Assembly: GCF_031143425.1 (NCBI RefSeq)
Contig: NC_090439.1
Coordinates: forward strand, 351,906,027 to 351,970,026
Origin: Pleurodeles waltl
Lineage: Eukaryota; Chordata; Amphibia; Caudata; Salamandridae
Direction: 5' to 3'
DNA: 64,000 bases
In this document: in pieces, positions 44,669 to 56,576 of the stretch
How the letters are laid out: the number at the start of each line of letters is the position of its first letter
How positions within the stretch are numbered: the first letter of the stretch is position 1
Made by a program: the position numbers and the translations under genes
Notes under the pieces: model-generated
Seen by the model: the letters and a program-made list of their open reading frames with translations, nothing else
The model's database searches: none
What the model was told of the DNA's origin: nothing

Positions 44669-47478
44669 CTTTTTGATATCCAAGTTTATTTCTTTTTTGA
44701 AATAGGGAACAAAAGACAACAACATTACAGTGAGTACAGTATAGCACAAGTACTTTGGATGGATCCGTACATGATTTGCGATTGCTAACCAAATACCCAC
44801 CACTGCAGCCCAGGTCAAATACATGAATTAGTAGTTCAGACCACGATGTGCCCTCCACTTCCCCCAGATCGCCTCATACTTCCCAGGCCAGCCCCTCGCC
44901 TCATAAATCCGTTTTTCTACTTGAGAGCACCAGTCCATCTCCACTCGCCACTTCGTGACGGACGGCATCTCGGGACTTTTCCATTGTTGCGCAATGTCTC
45001 ATTTGGCCACTAGGCAGGCTAGCCCAATGAAAGTTCTGTCAGTTCAGGCCCCTCCCACCTCCTCCAAAAGGCCCTGTAACGCAACCTTCACATTCAAATC
45101 GATCAAGCACCTCAGTACTGTAGAAACTTCCCATCCCCTCCCAGAAGGGGCGCACCTTTGGGCACTCCCAGGCGACATGCAAAAAAGGTGCCCCCACCTG
45201 AACACACCTCGCGCACCCCACAGAAGTTCCAGAACTCATGTGTCGCAAGTGCCGCAGAGTGAGGTATGTCATGTGAAGGTAGTTCATCTGCACCATCCTC
45301 AAACGCGCTGGTATAGCCAGCTCCCGGGATGCAAGGTAGGCCTCCCTCCAGTCGCCCTTATCCAAATCCCCCACCCAGGTCGCCCATCCATCTCGTAACC
45401 CGGCAAGTCCATCTGGTGCATTAGTGACTAGTGATCGGTGAGTCTGGGTAATGGCACCCCTTCCCAGTTTACCCATCAAGCGTTTTGCCTCAGGATGGCT
45501 GTAGTCAGGGAGGGACAAGGCCGGAGACAGATGAGTTCACAGGGCGTGGGGCAGCTGGAGGAATCGCAAGAATTGAGTGTTAACCAGTGCATAATAGTCC
45601 TTCAGCTGTTGGAACGATATAAGCCCCTCTGTGTTAGTTACGTCACCCAGATAAGTAATTCCGATATTGTCCCATTGTTTAAATCCTTTTAACTCAGTGA
45701 CCTGCCAGAGCCACGTACCCTGCTATAAGGGTGTCAATTTAGTGAGGCGTTGCTCCCACCCTATCAACCGCAGTGCCGCCCTTCAGCACTTCACCGCCAC
45801 CTGTGTACAGTGAGGGGCAGCACAGGGAATCCGGCCCCCGTATAGCAGTCCCAGAAGGCCCTCAAAATCCGCATGCCAGATCTCCAGCCGGTAAGCCGGA
45901 TCGGCACAACCCCCATTGAACTATTCATTAATGGGGACCATCTGGGCCGCCAGGTAGTAGATGCACAAGTCCATCATTTTCATCCTCCTTCACATGGAGA
46001 GTTCCACGCCGAGCTAAAGGCCACCCTATGTCTCCCTCCAGCCCATATAAAGGAGATAAGCTTGGAAGTAAGGGATCGGAACCAGGCCCGAAGCACTAAG
46101 TACGGGAAGTTTGTCAAGATGTACAAGTATTGGGGAAGACAGATCATCTTGAAAAGAGCGCAGCGGCACAGGGTGTTTAGGAGGAGGTATCGCAACATGC
46201 CAGGTCCCCAGACAGGGTTAGCGCAAGGGGTTGGAAGTTTAATTCCCAGGCTAGCTCTGGTATTGTCGAGAAGTGCATTACCACGTATTTAAAGCCATTA
46301 TGCCTCACTGGGACGGTAGGACACCATTTGTTTCCCCCCACATGTCCCCGCACGTCCACCAGCAATGATTTCACTGGGTTCAGGTGCAGGCCCGATGCCT
46401 TGCCATACAGCATCAGGAGATCAAGGCATCGGGGACAGAGTCTCAAGGCCTCCCTAGAAACACCACAACATCATCCACGTACAGGGATACACGGTCCTCT
46501 CATCCACTCCCCCATAGCCGGTGGGCCAGCGGCTCAATGGCCACGGCAAACAGAAGGCAAATAGAAAGGGCGAAAGAGGACAGCCTTGGTGTGTTCCTCT
46601 CCTGATCGGGAAGGGGTTTGACAAGATACCATTGACCTGTACTTGCCAACACAGGTCTGGACAGACGAGGTGTACCATCTCTCTGAAATTTGGGCCAAGA
46701 CCCATGCAGGTTAGCACCTCCTCCAAGAAGTTCCACAGCAGGGTATCAAAGGCCTTGTGGAAATCCACTAGGAGGACTGCCAAATCCCCCTCCAGTCTAT
46801 CCGTCTGGGAGAGTGCCACCTGGACCAGTCTCAGGCAGTGACACGTGCCCCTACCCGGCATGAAGCCAAACCGGTCCAGGTGAACAAGGAAGGGCAGTGG
46901 CCAAAACTTTCGCGTTAATCAGCGAGATGGGTCGGTATGAGGAGCACCAGTCTCGGGGTAGGTCACTCTTTGGTATGACCACAATGGTGGCGCAGTCCAT
47001 AACCGTGGGGGGGGGGGGGCAACGCGCCTAGTCGAGCTGCCTTCTCATAGGCATTCACAAATTGGGAACCAGGTGCCAACGAAACCTCTGATAATATTCT
47101 TTGGGGTAGCCTTCCGGGCCCGGGGTCTTCCCGGCCTAATGGGCCGATATAGCACAGTCTTCCTCTTCCTCCATCAGAGGCAGGTCCATCTCCACGGCTA
47201 AGGACGCCGGAATAGAGGGGAGTGGAATATCTTTCAGAATGGGATTTTCCTGCTCCGCCGGGTGTTGGGGCACTCAGGAGTAGAGGTCCTCATAGTAGGA
47301 GGCAAAAGTGCATGCTATCTCCTCTAGGACCTCCTGTGCAACAGCAGCCCGGTCCCTAACGAGGGGCACCACCGAGCAAAAACATCTCGGGTCACCAACC
47401 AATACAGCACTTTCCCCACCTTGTCTCCTGCTTGGTAAACCCTCTGCGTCGAGGCCTGCCATCACTGCCTGGCATCTT
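44669..47478 (-). mobile_element. 5'-truncated L1-clade LINE (L1-B)
   Basis: Minus-strand ORF2 remnants start inside the region before the RT (FASYYEDLYS at about 47270) and continue through RT text (DLAVLLVDFHKAFDTLLW, RRGTHQGCPLSPFLFAF). The C-terminal part follows (CARCVQVGAPFLHVAWECP; KYEAIWGKWRAHRG). An AATAAA-type signal lies before the 3' end near 44690. It is flanked by an imperfect 14-bp duplication, GGGTTAGAAGATTT (44655-44668) and GGATTAGAGGATTT (47479-47492). Its RT is clearly related to L1-A. It has many frameshifts and no ORF1 or endonuclease, so it is a typical truncated insertion. Confidence 0.82.
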
Positions 47479-47492
47479 GGATTAGAGGATTT

Positions 47493-48300
47493 AACACAAA
47501 CAAATGGTTAAAAAAAAAACAATCATCAACAAATAAAGCAATAAAATCGAAAGATGTAATTTCTTTTAAGTTATTAAAACTTGTGCTATGAGAAACTTGA
47601 TATTTTTGATTGCTATTAATTGCCTTATCTGATATGTTCTGGGGCACCAAAACTGGCAGGATGGAATTCATAATCGCCAGAGGGGACCTTATCACCTTTT
47701 TAGGGCCTTTGTCATCCCTTTGTGTAAAAATATTCAGTATTGTAGCCATAGTTTTGAGAGGGTCAATCTCAGCATCTTAAGACAAAATGACTTCCTTTTC
47801 CACCCCAAACTCCCCAACATGGGCACTCATATTTTCTTTGTTGCTATTACCCCCCCCCCCCCTTTCACAGAGCGGGTAACCAATTGTATACCTCCTACTC
47901 CGAGTTGGCCTGCTCACTTTCCCCAGGAACGATTGACAAAGAGGACTCATCTGGTAATTTAAATTTTCTAGGTCCTCTTTTCTTAAAGCGTCTTAACTTT
48001 CTTTCAGGCTATTCCCCCAACCTTTTTTTATCTTTTCCCTGGAGTTACCATAAGCTCTGAATAAATATGGTTTGTTTCTTTCACAATTCCCTTTGGTTTT
48101 AACATTGGGAACACTGTGTTAGCACTGGAATAAGTGCAAGGGGACTTAAGTTCCCCACGCCCTCTAGAGCATCAGCTGTGGAACAATCTTCCTCCCTAAA
48201 AAGGAGCTCCAAAGATGATTGATCCATTTCACCATTCCCATTCCCAGATTTAAACTCATCAACTGGAGCTAAAAATTTCAATGTTAGACAACCAACTTGT
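47493..48300 (-). pseudogene. LINE-A ORF1-like fragment
   Basis: Minus-strand reading frames with lysine/serine-rich text and long hydrophobic heptads (ATILNIFTQRDDKGPKK, VDEFKSGNGNGEMDQS). No zinc knuckle was seen. Its place, upstream of the LINE-A endonuclease once L1-B is removed, is the main argument for ORF1. Confidence 0.5.
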
Positions 48301-48769
48301 CAGGGGCGGCTCCTCCATTATGGCGGAGGAGTATCGCCACCCCCTACAAACCTTTCACCACGAGGGTGATCCCTTCGTGGTGAAAGGGGTGGGCCATGGA
48401 GGTGATGGGCAGTAAGGGGAGTGCACAGAGCACTCCCCTCGGAGCGCATGTGTGTTTAGCTGGCCGTCCCTGGCCGGCCAAGCACACATGCGCAGTAGGC
48501 TATCTCCAGCCCCACTGTATTGCCGGGCTGGATAGAGCCGGCACAGGCTCCGAGTCTGCCTGGGTGCGCCCTGGCTCTAAGCAGCATCAGAATTGGCCAC
48601 AGGGCAGGCAGGGAGCCTGTGCCTGCCTGCAGAGACGATGAGGGAGAGAGGAGTGGCGTGGCAACAGAGGAGGTAAGTTTTCATTTTATTATTTTTTAAA
48701 TTAAATTTTACCCACATGCACGTGCACTGCACTCGCCACACCCCTTTACAGGTCAGCGAGCTGTGACTG
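48301..48769. mobile_element. hAT-like MITE with 8-bp target duplication (469 bp)
   Basis: A perfect 8-bp duplication CAACTTGT lies at 48293-48300 and 48770-48777. The left end starts CAGGGGCGGCTC, and the inverse right end starts CAGTCACAGCTC; CAG ends and 8-bp duplications are hAT hallmarks. Internal palindromes include CTCCTCC...GGAGGAG near 48312 and 13-bp arms CCTTTCACCACGA/TCGTGGTGAAAGG at 48351-48387. No transposase is encoded. Confidence 0.78.
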
Positions 48770-48777
48770 CAACTTGT

Positions 48778-48989
48778 ACTGTTACATCACAATTAACAGG
48801 GCCACAATTAACAGGGCCGACCTGTACACCACCAGATGCATCCCCCTCACATTTCATTAGCAGCTATTTCAAAATTATTGTTAAGTTGTCCAGCATATCA
48901 TCAGAACTCTCAGTAGTTTTTTACAGCAGCTGCAAAATAGAAGACAAAATTCTCTTGAGACACCGAAGGGTCCTAGAGAAACAAACATA
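48778..48989 (-). pseudogene. LINE-A ORF1-like fragment
   Basis: Short coding-like remnant between the hAT-like MITE and the Harbinger MITE. The minus strand reads heptad-like ILSSILQLL and SDDMLDNLTIILK, consistent with a coiled coil in ORF1. It is supported mainly by being exactly between two insertions in the same LINE. Confidence 0.45.
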
Positions 48990-50158
48990 TGCCCTCATTA
49001 TGACTTCGGCTCTCTTGTCAGCAGACTGCCAAAGTCACGGGCGCCAGAAGACTGCCAATGCTGGCGATCTTACAACCACCATATCATGAGTACTGAAGGA
49101 TTTCCACCACAATTTGGGTGGAAATCTTCCAGTAGTAGTGCTGAAAGTTGGAGGGGCATAGGCGGTTCCACCACCTGCCCCCACCCCGCCAAAAGGACTC
49201 CACCAGCTGTATTATGACCTGTAATATGGCCTGGCGGTATGCTGATGGCAGTGCTCTGCCAGCAGTGGAAGTGCCTGCTCCCGTTCCCTGCCGGACAACC
49301 TCCTCGTCGTAAAAGGTAAGTCGATTATCCGACAGGGTAGGAGGGTGGGTGGTGTTGTCTGCATGTGTGCATGGAAGTGTGTATGCATGTGTATGTATGT
49401 GTGTATGGGTGTTTGAAGGCGTGTTGGAAAGTTTCTGTGAATGCCTGTGTGGATGCATGTGTTTGAATGTGTGTATGGATGCATGTATGTGAATGCGTGT
49501 ATGAACGCATGTGTGTGAATGCATGTATGGATGCTTTTGTGTGAATGCATGTATGGATGCGTGTAAGTGAATGTGTGTATGTAAGTGTTAGTGAATGAGT
49601 GTATGCGGGGTGTGTGTGTATGTGGGGGGAGGGGGTGCTGGTGTGGAAGGGGGGTGCTGTTCTGTTAGTGGGGGTGCTTGTGTGGAATGGGGTTGGGGGA
49701 GTGGGGTGCTGATCTGGTAGTGGGGTGGGAGGGTGCTGTTCTGGACGGAAGGTGGGGAGGGGGTGCTGTACTGGCAGGGGGTGGGGAGTTCTGGTATGGA
49801 AGGGTGGGTCGGGATTGCAGGGAGGTGGGAGAGTCGTCTGCTGATGACAGAAAATAAATTTCCTGTCTCCGGTAGCCTTTCCGCCAGGGTTTTCGAGGCG
49901 GTGATACCGCCACGGAAACCCTGGTGAAAAGCCAACTCTTGATACTGCAGGCGGTCTTCATTGGACCCCTGGGTCAGAGATGCTAATCTCCAGCCCAGCT
50001 GTCCAACAGCCCTGGCGGTACAGGCAGGGATGTTATGGGTTGGCAGAGGCCAAGCTGGCACACTCAGAATGTGGCGGTCTTCACCGCTGACCAATCGGCA
50101 GTGGGACCACCACAATGGCCCTGGCGGTCTTCGGACCGCCAGGGTCACAATGAGGTCC
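48990..50158. mobile_element. Harbinger-type MITE, 1.17 kb
   Basis: The left end is TGCCCTCATTATGAC; the inverse right end is GGACCTCATTGTGAC. The ATA duplication lies at 48987-48989 and 50159-50161, the same trinucleotide as copy 1. The interior has TG-rich low-complexity DNA (49340-49640) and GT-rich GGGTGCTG repeats (49625-49780). GGCGGT motifs cluster near both ends. No transposase. The long minus-strand ORF at 49588-50160 is a composition artefact. Confidence 0.8.
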
Positions 50159-50660
50159 ATAGTCGGTGAACGGACTCAAGCTGGGTTAAGTGATAGCTCA
50201 GGACCAGAGCCAGAAAGTAGAATCAACCTGGAAGAGAGGTTAATATTAGGAGTACTACTAAAGAATTCCAGGGACTTTCCCTTCCTCTGTGAGGGTGGCA
50301 CAATGTTAGTAGTAGAAGAGGGGGCTGAAGGGGGACCATCCGTGAAGGGAGATAATAACCAAATTTCAGCGAAGCCTCTCCAAGGCAGGATACTTGTGGA
50401 GACATCTGGTTCTTCTCACACAAAAACCCCAAGCTGTACAGGCCTTGAGGACCAGCACTAAGACGCTCTTTGGTCATTATCTGCTGATGAATATTACACC
50501 AAGTAAGCAACAGAATATTGGATAGAGCCTTGTCTCCCAGTGAGTTAATAAGAGAGCTATAAAGAATCACCATCTGTTCTCCTCCCCCTGCTCCCTCTGC
50601 TCCCTCTTTTACCAGTCAGATGCTTGGGGATGCCAAATCAGCTTCCACCTTACCCTAATA
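50159..50660 (-). pseudogene. LINE-A 5'-side fragment (ORF1-like)
   Basis: The minus strand reads PPSQRKGKSLEFFSS and NINLSSRLILLSGSGPEL in one frame, resembling the basic/serine-rich part of a LINE ORF1. The call rests on adjacency and coding-like codons. Confidence 0.4.
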
Positions 50661-51636
50661 CCCTCTACAGTGCAAAAAATAGGATTGAAGCAATGATTTC
50701 TCCTTTATGATTCCAAGAAAGGGTGCATTATTTCTTAATGGACTAGATTTTGTTTTTTGGAAACATCTTGTGGTGATCAGTCTTACCGATCCCAACTTTT
50801 TGGCTGCCATCCCAGTGCAAGCCAAAATTCATGACAACAACTGGGACAAAAATGAGCTGACAACAACTAATCCCAACGATGAAAGTGATTTTGCCGCTCA
50901 CACTAGGAATAAAACCTTCACCTTTGAAAAGAGAAAGGAAAAGAAGTTCGGAGAGGAGTTCAGAAAGGCGGAAACGCACCCCTAACCGCAAGCTGCACCC
51001 AGACCTAGATGGGTCACTTCTGTAGACTGCAGGGCTCAACCTGTTGAGTTGGCACTACTCGACTCTCTTCCCTCATCCCTCACTCTCACATTTATGGGGA
51101 ATCTGAAGTTCTGGGCACCACTTAAGGTCACTTAAGGTTGTTTTATATTCATTAGTGTTTGTACTGACCCCTACGGGCCGCTCTCCCCAGTCAAACGTGC
51201 CAGACCCAGGGGCAGAGGACAGCAAACGACAGCAACGTGTGAGCGAGGAGACACTCAGTAGACCCCCACAACACCCGAAGCTCCTTGCTCCCTGCTCCCC
51301 TTGCTCCCTGCCCTCTCCACTCACAGCTCCAATACTCCAGTGCAGTTCCAGATGCAATGCTGCTGGAGGTGGAGAAGGGGGCGAGAGGACTAACTTTGCT
51401 GCGTCATGCAGCATGTGACGTTGCCACAATGTGACGCAGCGCTGGTCTCCCAGGGTTTCCGCACTGGATCTGGCTCCCGGTTCAAGCCCCCTGCTCAGGT
51501 TTCCAACCTCAGCACCGCAGAACCGCTACAGCGGCACCGAGGACACAGAGAGCGCACAGGCATACGGTCAGCGTTTCCGGGGCAGCACTTCCGGGGCAAT
51601 GAGCAGCTCCGTCACAATCACTGCTAGCTGTAAGGT
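50661..51636. other. Unassigned segment between two LINE relics
   Basis: A 92-codon plus-strand ORF (50707-50985), rich in Asn/Lys/Glu, has no recognised domain. Around 51300-51600 the DNA is GC-richer with several direct GCTCCCTGC-type repeats, and might be a LINE 5' UTR. Function unknown. Confidence 0.35.
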
Positions 51637-53040
51637 TTCCACCCTATCAAAGGCTGTTGAAAAGTCTATGAAACAGGTAGAAAAGTTGTTTTTCATAATG
51701 TGGGCTTTCTGCCCGATCATAGTTAAAGCTATGATATTGTCTATCGTACTGCATTTAGGGCAGAAGCCTGACTGGTCGAAATGTATTCTGTTTGATTGTC
51801 CAGCTCATACCTAAAGGTGAGATAGGAGGTGTTTAGCAAATAATTTCCCATCTGCATTCAAAATTTCCATGAAAGTAATAACAGGCCTGACCGTACGATC
51901 GGGTTGAACATTGGAGTTAGACCCATTTTTCAGGGTTAGACTTTATTAGGGCAATGGGGAGCTCATTAGAGTCAGGTGCACATGTGGTTTTACAATTTTT
52001 AATTAGTTTCACAATGTCTACATGGCTGGTTCTAAGTTGTTACCTATGTTCTTTGCCTGCCTTACATGTTGTGTCTGATTCTAACACCCATATATGTCAA
52101 ATGCTCTTCCCATTGATTATATGTTATTTGATAGTCACACCCAGGTTTATGGGTTTTGATACCCTTACCAAAAATGGACCAAAAATTCTGATTTTTGGTG
52201 TGACTTTTTTAAATACAGTTCTGTCCATTTGCGTTCTTGTTCTGTTTTTTCCTAGCTTGGATTTTAATTTTTATGGAGGGTATATTGCGTAGATTCCCTT
52301 CTACCTTCAACAGCTGGTTTTATTCCTTTCTGTCTTGTGTCTTTTGAAGGTTAATTTCGAACTCTATTGCACTTCAGCATTTCCTCTTACTAGTATTTAT
52401 TAAAGGGACTGTGGCTAGGAAGTCGAATATTTGGGTGAAAAGAATGGTAAAGAATCAATATCACTTCTAAATCCCCCAAGTTGGGTTTTTATAGCTGACA
52501 AAACGTTTGTAAAATTGTGGTTGACTACAGATCTTATCTTGTAACTAATTACATCTGTAATTCCCAACTATTCTTCTCCCCTTCCTCACAATCAAATCTT
52601 CCAAGTCTAAGTGCTTGCTGCTTTAAATTCCACAGTTCTAATTCTTAAGGTGATGTGTTGTGGATTGTGGCCGCTTTCAAGTCTAGGTATTATTTTTAAA
52701 TTCTGTAATATTTCAAAATCGTTGACATGCCGAAATGTAAAATCAATGATTGATTATTTTCTTCTCCCCTTCCTCACAATCAAATCTTCCAAGTCTAAGT
52801 GCTTGCTGCTTTAAATTCCACAGTTCTAATTCTTAAGGTGATGTGTTGTGGATTGTGGCCGCTTTCAAGTCTAGGTATTATTTTTAAATTCTGTAATATT
52901 TCAAAATCGTTGACATGCCGAAATGTAAAATCAATGATTGATTATTTTCTTGTCGGTTTGAAAGTTGCATTAGAATGGTGATCGCTCAATTGTCTGCCAT
53001 TTATATGAGAAAGCCCCCTGTTTTGTGTCATGGGCCTGTA
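51637..53040 (-). mobile_element. LINE relic (LINE-C) with endonuclease tail and RT start
   Basis: On the minus strand the order is an endonuclease end (SIIDFTFRHVNDFEIL, then RLESGHNPQ) at about 52950-52570, a degraded linker, and then RT text. The RT text is VRPVITFMEILNADGKLFAKHL, SGFCPKCSTIDNIIALT and CFIDFSTAFDRVE at 51900-51640. It is cut off at 51637. Motifs resemble LINE-A (IDLSTAFDRVD), so it is the same broad group but not the same copy. Confidence 0.7.
52571..52946. repeat. Perfect 188-bp tandem duplication
   Basis: Bases 52571-52758 are repeated directly at 52759-52946 with no difference seen. The unit lies in the endonuclease part of LINE-C. Because the host LINE is decayed, the duplication is much younger than the LINE; assembly error is the alternative. 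Confidence 0.9.
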
Positions 53041-53069
53041 TTATACAGTTAGTGCATGCGCTATCGCTG

Positions 53070-54668
53070 GTGCAGTAAATAAATCACGGAGGCCTTTTGT
53101 ATTTGACGTTAGTTTATTTATAACAGTATTCACGTGACCTGGTGGTCACCACCACACAGCACATACACGGAGGGGAGTCGGAGAGGCTCCCCTCAGGTTA
53201 TCTCTCACCTCAGGATGACAGTGCCTCGCGACCAGTTAGGTCACTGGTGCGACACTACATTCTTCACAAAAACAAACAGCACAAATGACTAGAAACTTAA
53301 CCACGTTACACAACAGCAGTTCATACTAGATGATCACTCAACCGCTAAGATGGGGCAGGATTATCACGTAGTCTATGACGTGTACGAGTAGACCTCTCGA
53401 CATCAAGAACCCAGTCAGAAGCAACTATATGTGGAACCTCAGTTGCACCCCGCTCGGATGGGGGAATTTGAGGCCTCATCATCTGAATCAAGCGCAGCCG
53501 CCTGATCACCCCCGGACAAAATTGAATGGGATTCATTGTCACCAGCGGTTAGCGAAGAGTGAAACTTCTTCAACATGAAGATGTTCTGTGTAACATTGGA
53601 ATCTCCTCTCTTAGCGACAATCATGGATCTGTTCCGTCGGATGACGGTCCAAGGGTTCTTGTAGAACGGCAGGCAGAATTTGCTTCCAAAGGAATTCTCC
53701 CATAATAGGACAGTGTCTCCTACTTGCAAATCTGACTCTAATGCATGACGTCTGCAGCTAGCTTTCCGGTTGACATTGATCTGTTTCTGGTGAACCCGAA
53801 AACCATCAATGGCCTCAGGCACCCACTGCCGGTGCTGAGGGACAGAGTCCACAACTACTCTACCCAGAGAAATATGTCCAGGAGCTTGACCAGTAGTGGG
53901 GTGTGGAGTCTGTCAATAGTTCCGTAAGAATGAATATATGGCATATTCACTTGACAGTCCACTTGCTGCAGCAATCCGAACAACCTTATTTAAGGTCCTC
54001 ATGAATCTCTCGACCTCCCCATTCGCTTGGGGCCATCTCGGTATGATCCGCCTATACCGGATACCAGTGTTCTCAAAGTACGATGCAAGCTCCTTGCTCT
54101 GGAAGGGAGTACCGTTGTCCATCCTTATTTCACAGATGAGACCGTGAGTGGCTGTAATCTTTTCAATTCTGGGAATCACAACATCAGTTGTGAGGGCAAG
54201 GATGATCTCTACCTTAGGGTATTTGGAGAAATCCTCAATCATCTCCATGGTGTGTCATGTAGACTCCTAAAATCGAGATAGAAACCAATGGTTGTTGTGG
54301 TCCCGGCTCGGTCTCTATAGGGACAGGCCTGCTAGGATCCCCGGAAGCTTGATAACATGAGCATGACCTTACTACACTCTGAACCTGCTCTTCCATTAGG
54401 GGAAACCATATTTTTGGTCGTAAATGACTCTTAGGTTTCACCGTTCCCTGGTGTCCATGGTGTGCTAACTGGACCACCCGGCAGCCACGCAGCAAACACC
54501 CATCAGGGTCAACAGATAGTTCATTGTGAACATGGTAAAGGCTTTCCATTATCCGTTTCGAGGCTGGTGTGAGTGATGTCAATTGCTTCTTGAAAATATG
54601 CCATTGGTTTGAGCTGACCGCTTGCAGAGTCTTCTGAAAGCAGTCATCCTTGGACGTATTAGACATAT
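53070..54668 (-). mobile_element. Ty3/gypsy relic A: integrase and 3' LTR
   Basis: On the minus strand this is a pol C-terminus followed by an LTR-like stretch. The LTR would start TGTAGTGTCGCACCAG at 53257 and run to about 53070; an ATAAATAAAC polyadenylation-like signal lies inside (near 53108). The region lacks reverse transcriptase and the 5' half, so it is truncated at about 54668. The left LTR edge is not precise. Confidence 0.72.
53439..54666 (-). pseudogene. Gypsy integrase (relic A)
   Basis: Integrase joins the element to host DNA. The zinc-binding region is visible as LAHHGHQGT...CSCYQASG. After a frameshift near 54260 the core reads IEDFSKYPKVE (Asp), MDNGTPFQS (Asp) and PQANGEVERFMRTLNK (Glu), a complete D,D-35-E layout. 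A TGA at 53913-53915 (replacing Cys, by comparison with relic B) interrupts it. The C-terminal SH3-like part follows: LQVGDTVLLWENS and NPWTVIRRN. Confidence 0.85.
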
Positions 54669-55099
54669 ATAGGCAACAATGACTACCTCAGTTGCACATC
54701 CCTGCAATTTTATGGGATTGTAATATTAATACATATGGTGCTCTAAACACTATATCACACCTGCTGCCAACGTGGGTAAACTGGAACCGAAAGAGACCAG
54801 TACATTTCAAAACAAAAAAACTGTGAGGCACACATATGTAAATAGCTATGTATCCAATTCAAACCATTGGTGTAATCGTTAAATCCTCCATTACAGATTA
54901 TTTCGGGACATCCTGGTGTTATTCACTATTTTCTTTGTATGTCAAGGATAATTACAAACATCTATTTGCATTATATTTTTACCATTTGCCTTTTATTTAC
55001 ATTATTTGTATCACTTTGTACTTTCCAGTACCATCATCTAAAAAAAAGAAATATAAGCCCATTTCCTAAAAAGATATTCACAACCAATTATTGTAATTT

Positions 55100-55290
55100 G
55101 CACTCCAATCATTGTGAATTTCAGTCCAATTCGTTGTGAATCAAATCCTCAGCCATTTAGTTGGAAATTACGGTCACCATCATCATATTCAACAAGATAA
55201 AAGTAATTTCCTAAACATATATTTTCAACGATTGATTTAAATTTCAGTCCAATCAGTTGTGGATTAAATCCTCAGACCAATCAGTTGGAA
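55100..55290. repeat. Direct repeats next to the hammerhead-like motif
   Basis: Text of the form CAGTCCAAT-GTTGTG-AT-AAATCCTCAG ... AGTTGGAAATTA occurs twice, starting near 55125 and 55244, a period of about 118 bp. Shorter partial copies (GTGAATTTCAGTCCAATTCG) lie beside them. Only the right copy leads into the hammerhead-like motif. Confidence 0.7.
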
Positions 55291-55295
55291 ATTAT

Positions 55296-55338
55296 AGCCG
55301 ACACGTGTTTCGTCCTACAATAGGACTTCTTCAGGGCT
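55296..55338 (-). ncRNA. Hammerhead-ribozyme-like motif of the Penelope-like element
   Basis: Read on the minus strand: AGCC (stem I), CTGAAGA (core CUGANGA), A, then stem II GTCCTA-TTG-TAGGAC, GAAA, a minimal stem III C-ACGT-G, the cleavage triplet GTC, and GGCT closing stem I. All conserved core bases are present and stems I and II pair perfectly. One extra A lies between the core and stem II compared with the textbook hammerhead. The very short stem III with a palindromic loop (ACGT) is a form I recall from Penelope elements. Self-cleavage is untested. Confidence 0.6.
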
Positions 55339-56576
55339 GGTTGGGCTTTGAAACATTACCATATCTTTTGCATACGTGTTGAATTACTCTCTGTTGCAAC
55401 ACTATCATAGAAAAAATAAAGCTATTCAGTGCATAACCATATGTATGTGTGTGGTAATACTCTTTCCCGTATTGTTCTGAACATCGCAAACCAAATGAGG
55501 AATTAACCTCATACACAGCGTCTCCACAGTTGGGTGGCAAAACTTTGTCTCCATCAACCACACTTTAAAGCATCAAGTAACCAATCATGTCACAATTTCT
55601 TCAAGACATAGATCGATTGCACCAGTGTGGCTGAGGTTCGTAAACGGTTGCAATCTTGTAATACGTTGGTATATCCATCTTTTATTGCTATATAGTATAT
55701 TCCTGAGCAAATGTGAATACCACAGCCAAATTGAACCCACTCATTATCAATTGTTGTATAATTGATCCAAATCCTGATATATAATTCCTAACTTGTGTGT
55801 CACCAACTGTATCAAAGAAAATGTCAGGAACATGACATCGTATCAAACAAATAGCCACACATCGTACATACCGTACAATCGTCATCTTGTATCGATTTTT
55901 AAAGTCCATACCTCCGTCAAATGACATATGTTAATTGCCAAAACCATCGCTAAAAACTACAAAGGCATGCACACCATCATTGTAGCTAAATGGCAACATA
56001 AACTTAACTCAAATAGCATTACACACTCTAACCCATATGTATAATCCATTGCATCCAATTCTTCTCAAAAGTGTATCATAATATGGACGAGTGATCACAC
56101 CTCGCAGCCGATTATCCTCGTTATAAAATATTAATGTGTAGATATTTCAAACAGGAAACAAACGTTTATATCACCATTTGTGAAACTAAATTGTGATGTT
56201 AAACATGTCATAATACTACATCTTTAGTAAAATAAGATTAGCTCAAAAACCTATAATAGGGACTATAGATGACAAGATAATGGATTAACACTGACATTGT
56301 TAGTATTAGTGGTTAGTCAACAGATGGAACACCCTTACCATATAGATAGGAAAGCCAAATTATGTGGCATGCCTTATGTCTGAGTCATAGATGAAACATA
56401 TCATAAGTAAATATTACATTCAATACTTTATTTTCCAAAACATGTTTTTGTATATAGTTTTAACTGATATTTTCTCACCCTCAGTAGTTTTTGTTCCTTG
56501 TCACATATTTAAAAAAATTGTTAAACAACCAACATGTCACATATAAATTAGATGGATACAACTACTGAGTAGATAG

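Larger units (their letters stand above)
26690..50660 (-). mobile_element. Old LINE (LINE-A), fragmented by four later insertions
   Basis: Minus-strand coding remnants lie in correct order from right to left: ORF1-like at 50159-50660, 48778-48989 and 47493-48300; endonuclease and reverse transcriptase at 42128-44654; the ORF2 C-terminus and 3' UTR at 26690-27079. The gaps are exactly filled by elements with their own target duplications. Removing those elements rejoins LINE sequence. The clade is uncertain: the RT text (GFRAGHSTLDN, IDLSTAFDRVD) points to the Jockey/CR1/L2 side rather than L1. Confidence 0.8.

Noticed and set aside
49588..50160. 190-codon minus-strand ORF with Pro/Thr repeats
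   Set aside because: It lies in TG/GT-rich MITE sequence, with no motif.
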